Positions 32,739 through 38,345 of a stretch of DNA of 38,345 nt are shown here, piece after piece. The notes beneath the pieces are model-generated. The model was not told where the DNA came from, searched no databases, and saw nothing but the letters and a program-made list of their open reading frames with translations. The position numbers and the translations under genes were made by a program. Positions within the stretch are counted from its first letter, which is position 1; the number at the start of each line of letters is the position of its first letter. The stretch covers positions 13,143 through 51,487 of the forward strand of contig DHTF01000064.1 of the NCBI GenBank assembly GCA_002411515.1, read 5' to 3'. The stretch is from Proteiniphilum sp. UBA5267 (GTDB taxonomy: Bacteria > Bacteroidota > Bacteroidia > Bacteroidales > Dysgonomonadaceae).

Positions 32739-33737
32739 ATGACCATCAGATATAACGTACAACTGCAACCCTATAACTCTTTCCGCACCAAGGCGCTGGC
32801 ACGGATATTCTGCGAACCGCAAACGGCAGAAGAGCTTTCAGACGCAATCAAAGTCTTCTCGAATGAACGGAAGCTGGTGCTGGGGGGAGGATTCAATCTT
32901 TTTTTTACCCACGATTTCGATGGCGTGGTGATCAAGCCGGGGATGAAGGGAATTACCACGGTGGCCGAAAACGACGAATACGTAGAAATTGAAGCGGGGG
33001 CCGCCGAAGAATGGGATCAGTTTGTCGGGTACTGCGTTTCACGCGGTTATGCCGGACTGGAAAACCTTTCCCTGATACCCAGCTCCGTAGGGGCAAGTCC
33101 CATACAAAATATCGGCGCCTATGGAACAGAGGTCAAGGACACCATCATCCGGGTTAAAGCGGTAAATATCTGTTCGGGTGAATACCACGAGTTTAGCAAT
33201 GAGGAGTGCGCTTTCGGGTATCGCGACAGCATCTTCAAACGTACCGGCCGCTACGTAATCACTGCGGTGGTGTTCCGGCTTAGCAAAGCATTTGCCTACA
33301 AAGAAAAATATGTCGACTTAAGTCGGGAGCTGGAAGGCATTGCTACTCCCTCGATCTCACAGGTACGCGATGCGATTATTCGCATACGCACCCGCAAGCT
33401 ACCCGACTTCAATCTCCTTCCCAACGCGGGAAGCTTCTTCAAAAACCCCGTGTTGACAACCGATGAAAAGGATGCACTGCAGAAAATATTGCCTGATGCA
33501 ACAGTCTACAACGTGGGAGACAACGGTTTTAAAACATCGGCCGCGTTTCTGATCGAAAAGGCAGGATACAAAGGGAAACGAAAAGGCATGGTGGGCACCT
33601 ATGATCGCCATGCGCTGATTATTGTAAATTACGGGACCGAGAGCGGACAGGAGATAGCCGGTTTTATGGAAGAGATTCAACAGGAAGTGAAAAAACAGTT
33701 CGGCATCCTCCTTGAGCCGGAAGTGTGGATATTTTAA
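32739..33737 (+). CDS. murB: UDP-N-acetylenolpyruvoylglucosamine reductase
   Basis: MurB reduces the enolpyruvyl group to give UDP-MurNAc, the second step of peptidoglycan precursor synthesis. The 332-aa protein has the opening YNSFRTKA, FAD-binding LVLGGGFNLFFTHDF and SSVGASPIQNIGAYG, the catalytic-site segments GYRDSIFKR (Arg) and NAGSFFKNP (Ser), and LEPEVWIF with the catalytic Glu at the C-terminus. Length and tail fit the E. coli-like type I MurB. It is followed after 10 nt by murA, the enzyme of the preceding step, so the two are likely co-transcribed. Confidence 0.97.
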   Translation: MTIRYNVQLQPYNSFRTKALARIFCEPQTAEELSDAIKVFSNERKLVLGGGFNLFFTHDFDGVVIKPGMKGITTVAENDEYVEIEAGAAEEWDQFVGYCVSRGYAGLENLSLIPSSVGASPIQNIGAYGTEVKDTIIRVKAVNICSGEYHEFSNEECAFGYRDSIFKRTGRYVITAVVFRLSKAFAYKEKYVDLSRELEGIATPSISQVRDAIIRIRTRKLPDFNLLPNAGSFFKNPVLTTDEKDALQKILPDATVYNVGDNGFKTSAAFLIEKAGYKGKRKGMVGTYDRHALIIVNYGTESGQEIAGFMEEIQQEVKKQFGILLEPEVWIF

Positions 33738-33747
33738 TCTGAAAACT

Positions 33748-35052
33748 ATGTCATCATTCATCATCGAAGGCGGACACAGCCTGCAGGGAAACATCACCCC
33801 ACAGGGAGCGAAAAACGAAGCGTTACAGATCATCTGCGCCACCCTGCTCACACAGGAGGAGGTGTTCATCGACAATGTACCCGACATTCTCGATGTGAAC
33901 AACCTTATCACCCTCGTCGGAGACATGGGGGTCACGGTAAAAAAGCTGGATGAGAAACGTTATTCATTCAAAGCGGAAGAGATCGACCATGACTACACCC
34001 AGTCGGAAGATTTTATGCGGAAGAGCGCGGCGTTGCGGGGCTCCATCATGCTGATCGGGCCTCTTCTGGCACGTTTCGGTGAAGCTGTCGTTCCCAAACC
34101 GGGAGGCGACAAGATTGGCCGTCGACGCCTCGACACCCACTTCAACGGCATCATGAAACTGGGGGCCCAAATGATCTATCACGAAGAGCGAAACCTCTTC
34201 ACCCTCTCGGCCAAACAACTGAAAGGGACCTACATCCTCCTCGACGAAGCTTCGGTAACCGGCACAGCCAACCTGCTCATGGCCGCCGTACTGGCAGAGG
34301 GCGAGACAGTCATCTACAATGCGGCCTGTGAACCCTACGTGGAACAGCTCAGCCGGATGCTGGTGCGCATGGGCGCAAAAATTGATGGCATCGGATCCAA
34401 CAAGCTATTGATACAGGGTGTCACAAAACTCTCGGGTTGCCAACACCGCCTCCTCCCTGACATGATTGAGATAGGCAGCTTCATCGGCATGGCCGCCATG
34501 ACTGCCTCTGAGATCACCATCAAGGAGACGTCTGTTGCCCATCTGGGGATCATTCCGGAGAGCTTCCGGCGACTGGGCATCACCGTGGAACAACGCGGTG
34601 ACGACCTTTTCATACCCCGGCAGGAGGGTTACACCATTGAATCGTTTATCGACGGCTCCATCCTCACCATTGCCGATGCGCCATGGCCAGGACTCACACC
34701 CGACTTGTTGAGTGTATTGCTGGTGGTGGCCACGAAAGCCAAAGGCAGCGTACTCATTCATCAGAAGATGTTCGAAAGCCGCCTGTTCTTCGTGGACAAA
34801 CTGATTGACATGGGAGCACAGATCATTCTGTGTGATCCGCACCGTGCCGTGGTCATCGGTCTGGATAACCGGTTTCACCTACGGGGCATGACGATGACCT
34901 CTCCCGATATCCGTGCGGGAATCTCCATGCTGATCGCGGCCATGAGTGCCGAGGGAACAAGCACCATCCACAACATTGATCAGATTGACCGCGGATACCA
35001 GTCCATTGATACGCGACTGAACGCCCTGGGTGCCCGGATAAAAAGGATATAA
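33748..35052 (+). CDS. murA: UDP-N-acetylglucosamine 1-carboxyvinyltransferase, Asp-type active site
   Basis: MurA transfers enolpyruvate from PEP to UDP-GlcNAc, the committed step of peptidoglycan synthesis. The 434-aa protein opens FIIEGGHSLQGNITPQGAKNEAL (Lys22 of the active site). The catalytic loop, PGGCxIGxRPxDxH in E. coli (Cys115), reads PGGDKIGRRRLDTHF: Asp121 replaces the Cys (codon GAC at 34108-34110). Asp at this position gives active but fosfomycin-insensitive enzymes in Mycobacterium and Chlamydia. The frame is open 12 codons further upstream over the end of murB, but ATG 33748 gives the family N-terminus. The PEP-mutase-like gene follows after 90 nt. Confidence 0.96.
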   Translation: MSSFIIEGGHSLQGNITPQGAKNEALQIICATLLTQEEVFIDNVPDILDVNNLITLVGDMGVTVKKLDEKRYSFKAEEIDHDYTQSEDFMRKSAALRGSIMLIGPLLARFGEAVVPKPGGDKIGRRRLDTHFNGIMKLGAQMIYHEERNLFTLSAKQLKGTYILLDEASVTGTANLLMAAVLAEGETVIYNAACEPYVEQLSRMLVRMGAKIDGIGSNKLLIQGVTKLSGCQHRLLPDMIEIGSFIGMAAMTASEITIKETSVAHLGIIPESFRRLGITVEQRGDDLFIPRQEGYTIESFIDGSILTIADAPWPGLTPDLLSVLLVVATKAKGSVLIHQKMFESRLFFVDKLIDMGAQIILCDPHRAVVIGLDNRFHLRGMTMTSPDIRAGISMLIAAMSAEGTSTIHNIDQIDRGYQSIDTRLNALGARIKRI

Positions 35053-35142
35053 TCGATTCCGCCCGCCGGGTAAACCTGAACCAAACCAGATGTTGGACGT
35101 TAAACTGTATACAAGAAACCTTCATTTATCAGATAAGATCGT

Positions 35143-35916
35143 ATGTCAAAAACCAGTGAATTCAGGAAGCTTCATGCCGGAGATGAGCCGTTCATCCTCG
35201 GCAACGTATGGGACGCTAAGAGCGCACAGCTTGCAGAAAAGGCCGGCTTTAAGGCGGTGGGTATCTCCGGTCATGCTATCGCCGAGAACCTCGGTTACCG
35301 CGATGGGGAAAACATGAGTTTCGACGAATTGCTGTTCGTCGTGAACAGGGTGATCAAATCGGTTTCCATTCCAGTATCGGTAGATATTGACGGCGGTTAC
35401 AGCCGGAATATCGAAAAGGTGAATGCCCATGTTGAACAACTCATCAATATGGGAGCATCCGGCATCAACATCGAAGATTCGGTAATGAAAAATGGGAAAA
35501 GGGTGTTGCAGGAAATGGATAAATTTGCGAAAGTGGTGAGGGCCATACGCACGTTCCTGCAGGATCGGAAATCGGATCTTTTCCTGAATGTGCGCATCGA
35601 CACGTACGTAACCAAACATCCCAAGAAGCTGGAAGAAACAATAAAACGGATCGGCGAATTCGAAAAAGCAGGTGCCGATGGCATATTTGTGCCTTTGCTA
35701 TCGGACGACAAGGAAATAAAACAGGTGGTTCAAAGTACCCCACTTCCGTTGAATGTCTTTCTGCGTCCCGAAACACCCTCTTTTTCAAAACTCAAACTGC
35801 TGGGTGTGAAACGCATCAGCAGCGGTGCCGCCGTCCATGCACAAAGTTACAAAAGAACAGCAGAACTCTACAGCGTCCTGATCGACGATAAACGGTTTGG
35901 CAAGCTTTTTCTTTGA
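35143..35916 (+). CDS. isocitrate lyase/PEP mutase-family protein
   Basis: A 257-aa (beta/alpha)8 protein of the PEP-mutase/isocitrate-lyase superfamily. NVWDAKSAQLAEKAGFKAVGISGHAIAENLG is the typical N-terminal segment; VDIDGGYS supplies the Mg-binding Asp and INIEDSV the next acidic metal-site segment. It lacks the KKCGH-type loop of isocitrate lyase. Most relatives are C-C lyases of unknown substrate (such as 2-methylisocitrate- or oxaloacetate-like acids). It is in the same direction as murA and korA but with wide gaps on both sides, so it may be a single gene. The substrate cannot be assigned. Confidence 0.85.
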   Translation: MSKTSEFRKLHAGDEPFILGNVWDAKSAQLAEKAGFKAVGISGHAIAENLGYRDGENMSFDELLFVVNRVIKSVSIPVSVDIDGGYSRNIEKVNAHVEQLINMGASGINIEDSVMKNGKRVLQEMDKFAKVVRAIRTFLQDRKSDLFLNVRIDTYVTKHPKKLEETIKRIGEFEKAGADGIFVPLLSDDKEIKQVVQSTPLPLNVFLRPETPSFSKLKLLGVKRISSGAAVHAQSYKRTAELYSVLIDDKRFGKLFL

Positions 35917-35977
35917 AGAAAATCCGGATAAAAAGAAGGGAATCATATGGGAAGGCACAAAAGATGAAGCTGCTTTT

Positions 35978-36003
35978 CCAGAAGAAAATATTTGCTTTTC
36001 TGG
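35978..36003. other. inverted repeat upstream of korA
   Basis: CCAGAA (35978-35983) and TTCTGG (35998-36003) with two further inner pairs. It lies 50 nt upstream of the korA ATG. ATTACTTTG at about 36014 is one base off the -7 consensus. A terminator for the preceding gene or an operator are both possible. The other bases in 35917-36052 show nothing. Confidence 0.35.
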
Positions 36004-36052
36004 CGACTCTTTTATTACTTTGTAGCTTCATTTGAAATAACAAACTACAATT

Positions 36053-37918
36053 ATGCCCACCAATTCGGTTATCACCGACATCCAACAAGTAACCATCCGT
36101 TTCTCAGGCGACTCAGGGGACGGAATGCAGCTGTCCGGAACACTCTTTTCCACGTTATCGGCAATCTTCGGGAACGAGATCGCCACTTTTCCCGACTTTC
36201 CCGCTGAGATACGTGCACCGCAAGGTTCACTGCACGGTGTTTCGGGTTTCCAGGTACGCATCGGAGCGAAACATGTATACAACTCCGGCGACAAAACAGA
36301 CGTACTTGTGGCAATGAATCCAGCAGCATTGAAGGTGAACGCACAATACCTGAAGAGGGGGTCTATTGTGCTCTACGACACCGACTCATTTCAAAAGAAA
36401 GATCTCGACAAAGCACTGTATACAACCCAGGATCCTTTCGCAGAACTCAAGCTGGAACATGTGCAGCCTGTGGGCGTGGCCATCACCTCCCTTACCAAAG
36501 CTGCCCTCGAAGGTTCAGGACTGGAGAACAAAGACATGCTCCGTTGCAAGAACATGTTTGCGCTGGGTATTGTCTGCTGGCTCTTCAACCGGCCACTGGA
36601 TATAGCCGACATGCTACTGCAACAGAAGTTTGCCAAAAAGCCATTGCTGGTGCAGGCCAACATCAAGGCCATGTCCGACGGTTACAACTATGGCAACAAC
36701 ATACACCTTACCGCCTCTACCTATCGCATTGAGCCCATTGAAGGGAATAAAGGTTTTTATACCGATGTGAACGGAAATACAGCCACTGCCTACGGTCTGA
36801 TTGCCGCTGCAGAAAAGGCGGGAATTCAGTTATTTCTGGGATCCTATCCCATTACACCTGCGACAGACATCCTGCATGAATTGGTCAAAAGAAAAGATTT
36901 CGGCGTGAAAGCCCTTCAAATGGAGGATGAAATTGCCGGAATTACCTCCTCCATTGGCGCCAGCTTCGCAGGCTGTCTGGCTGCCACCTCTACCTCTGGC
37001 CCGGGTCTTGCGCTCAAGAGTGAAGCACTGGGACTGGCCGTGATGACCGAACTCCCCCTGGTGGTGATCGATGTGCAGCGAAGTGGACCTTCCACCGGAA
37101 TGCCGACCAAGAGTGAACAGACCGACCTGAACCAGGCTTTGTACGGACGCAATGGCGAAAGCCCGCTGGTGGTAATGGCAGCGGCATCGCCCACTGACTG
37201 TTTTGAGAGTGCCTTTGAAGCATCGAAGATTGCACTGGAACATCTGACACCGGTGATCCTGCTTACCGACGGTTATATTGCCAATGGCTCTTCGGCCTGG
37301 AAGATTCCCGATATGAAAGACTATCCCGAAATAAAACCTCCCTACGTGGAGAAATACTACAAGGGCGACGTCGAAAAATGGCGTCCCTACATGCGGGATG
37401 AAGAAAGCCTGGTCAGATTCTGGGGCGTACCGGGAACACCCGGATTTATGCACCGTATTGGCGGATTGGAAAAAGACAAACTGACCGGCGTAATCTCCTC
37501 CAACCCCGAGAATCACCAGTTTATGGTGAATACCCGCCGAAAGAAAATTGAAAAGATTGCTGATTTCATTCCCGAGCAAAAAGTAGTGGGCGACAAAGAT
37601 GCCGACACACTGATCGTGGGATGGGGAGGCACCTACGGACACCTCCTCGAGGCAATGCTGCGCATACAGGCAACCGGCAGGAAGGTGGCATTTGCCCATT
37701 TCAAGTATATCTCTCCCCTACCAAAGAACACACACGACTTGTTGAAAAAATACAAGAAGGTGATCGTGGCAGAACAAAACGATGGCCAGTTTGCGGCTTA
37801 TCTGAACGGAAAGTTCGAGGATCAGGGTAACATCCACCGATTTAACAAGGTGGAAGGACAACCTTTCAAGGTGAGCGAGCTGGTTGAAGAATTTACGAAA
37901 ATGATGGAGGCTAAATAA
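36053..37918 (+). CDS. korA: 2-oxoacid:acceptor oxidoreductase, alpha subunit (gamma-alpha fusion)
   Basis: A 621-aa subunit of 2-oxoglutarate (or related 2-oxoacid) ferredoxin oxidoreductase, an oxygen-sensitive CoA-acylating enzyme of anaerobic metabolism. The N-terminal gamma domain (about 10-190) opens [18 protein letters not shown]. The alpha domain (about 215-470) has [36 protein letters not shown] and [18 protein letters not shown]. The C-terminal domain includes [16 protein letters not shown]. The order gamma-alpha then beta is that of the two-subunit Kor type. korB follows after 2 nt. Whether the substrate is 2-oxoglutarate or another 2-oxoacid is inferred from family resemblance only. 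Confidence 0.92.
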   Translation: MPTNSVITDIQQVTIRFSGDSGDGMQLSGTLFSTLSAIFGNEIATFPDFPAEIRAPQGSLHGVSGFQVRIGAKHVYNSGDKTDVLVAMNPAALKVNAQYLKRGSIVLYDTDSFQKKDLDKALYTTQDPFAELKLEHVQPVGVAITSLTKAALEGSGLENKDMLRCKNMFALGIVCWLFNRPLDIADMLLQQKFAKKPLLVQANIKAMSDGYNYGNNIHLTASTYRIEPIEGNKGFYTDVNGNTATAYGLIAAAEKAGIQLFLGSYPITPATDILHELVKRKDFGVKALQMEDEIAGITSSIGASFAGCLAATSTSGPGLALKSEALGLAVMTELPLVVIDVQRSGPSTGMPTKSEQTDLNQALYGRNGESPLVVMAAASPTDCFESAFEASKIALEHLTPVILLTDGYIANGSSAWKIPDMKDYPEIKPPYVEKYYKGDVEKWRPYMRDEESLVRFWGVPGTPGFMHRIGGLEKDKLTGVISSNPENHQFMVNTRRKKIEKIADFIPEQKVVGDKDADTLIVGWGGTYGHLLEAMLRIQATGRKVAFAHFKYISPLPKNTHDLLKKYKKVIVAEQNDGQFAAYLNGKFEDQGNIHRFNKVEGQPFKVSELVEEFTKMMEAK

Positions 37919-37920
37919 GC

Positions 37921-38345
37921 ATGGAAGCAACAGAAATAAAATATCAAAAATATCTCCCCAAGGATTACAAGAGTGAAAATGCAGTACGCTGGTGCCCCGG
38001 CTGTGGCGACTATGCCATCCTGACGTGCCTGCACAAGGCAATGGCAGAGTTGAACCTCGAGCCGCACCAGACAGCAGTGATCTCCGGTATTGGATGCTCA
38101 TCGCGACTGCCCTACTACATGAACACCTACGGATTTCACAGCATTCACGGTCGCGCAGCAGCCATTGCCACCGGCGTGAAGGTAGCCAACCCCGACCTGA
38201 GTGTGTGGGTAGCCACTGGCGACGGTGACTCATTGGCGATCGGTGGAAATCATTTTATTCATGCCGTTCGTCGCAACGTAGACATCAACATCATCCTTTT
38301 CAACAACAAGATATACGGTCTTACCAAAGGACAGTACTCACCCAC
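37921..38345 (+). CDS. korB: 2-oxoacid:acceptor oxidoreductase, beta subunit (3' truncated by window)
   Basis: An ATG 2 nt after the korA stop opens a frame that runs to the window end (141 codons, no stop). It is the thiamine-diphosphate-binding beta subunit: [15 protein letters not shown] has the conserved [37 protein letters not shown] follows, and [15 protein letters not shown] with [17 protein letters not shown] is the TPP/Mg motif (GDGD ... NN). No 2[4Fe-4S] ferredoxin-like domain is seen in the portion visible. It completes the KorAB enzyme with the gene upstream. Confidence 0.95.
   Translation, partial: MEATEIKYQKYLPKDYKSENAVRWCPGCGDYAILTCLHKAMAELNLEPHQTAVISGIGCSSRLPYYMNTYGFHSIHGRAAAIATGVKVANPDLSVWVATGDGDSLAIGGNHFIHAVRRNVDINIILFNNKIYGLTKGQYSP

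Noticed and set aside
36830..37699. 289-codon open frame on the minus strand inside korA
   Set aside because: It is antisense to the conserved alpha domain, low in recognisable structure and rich in His/Gly/Cys as expected for a shadow frame.

Overview
The window looks like chromosome from a member of the Bacteroidales, possibly Dysgonomonadaceae-like (Proteiniphilum/Petrimonas/Fermentimonas; the family call is a guess). The reasons are the gene set (TlpA-type thioredoxins, an A-type flavoprotein, meso-diaminopimelate dehydrogenase, the debranching enzyme / glycogen synthase / GH57 trio, a MurA with Asp in place of the catalytic Cys, a KorA gamma-alpha fusion) and the promoters. At least ten intergenic regions carry a TAnnTTTG box of the Bacteroidetes -7 type, and two of these have TTTG exactly 18 nt upstream. 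Shine-Dalgarno sequences are mostly weak or absent. I see no tRNA, rRNA, CRISPR array, prophage or insertion sequence.

Layout. Bases 1-221 hold a 10-bp tandem repeat and two short palindromes. Bases 222-3304 (minus) carry mnmE and a TGS/uridine-kinase-like protein. Bases 3457-8782 (plus) carry a Na/Pi cotransporter, a SUI1 factor and an AddA/RecB-like helicase-nuclease with no visible AddB partner. Bases 8777-11486 (minus) encode a secreted esterase and a metallophosphoesterase/beta-propeller protein. A small GNAT gene follows (plus), then a tlpA-thioredoxin pair (minus), then the lgt - A-type flavoprotein - nagB operon (minus), ddh (minus) and a rhomboid protease (minus). Bases 18557-23205 (plus) form a glycogen operon facing rny, zapA and a coiled-coil gene (minus). 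Next come a free-standing B3/B4 protein (plus), and rsmF with an orphan histidine kinase (minus). The rest is on plus: a secreted sugar-phosphate-isomerase-like protein, an RsmI-like methyltransferase, an AAA/DUF4143 ATPase, murB, murA, a PEP-mutase/isocitrate-lyase-family protein, korA and the start of korB, which runs off the end.

How the genes fit together. Cell envelope and division are represented by lgt, ddh, murB, murA, zapA and the zapB-like gene. RNA and translation are represented by mnmE, rsmF, the RsmI-like enzyme, SUI1, B3/B4 and rny. Carbon storage and anaerobic central metabolism are represented by the glycogen operon, nagB and korAB, with the A-type flavoprotein for O2 or NO removal.

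Most of this is ordinary core genome, and I did not find a clearly new multi-gene system. The best leads are regulatory or residue-level. They are a double, helically phased operator-like element over the promoter at 29139-29173; a 13-bp-arm inverted repeat just upstream of the promoter of the AAA/DUF4143 gene; a GH57 protein whose expected catalytic Asp is Asn; three runs of 11-bp imperfect repeats at 30101-30231; a nested hairpin at 12087-12151; and a strong hairpin in the rny leader.
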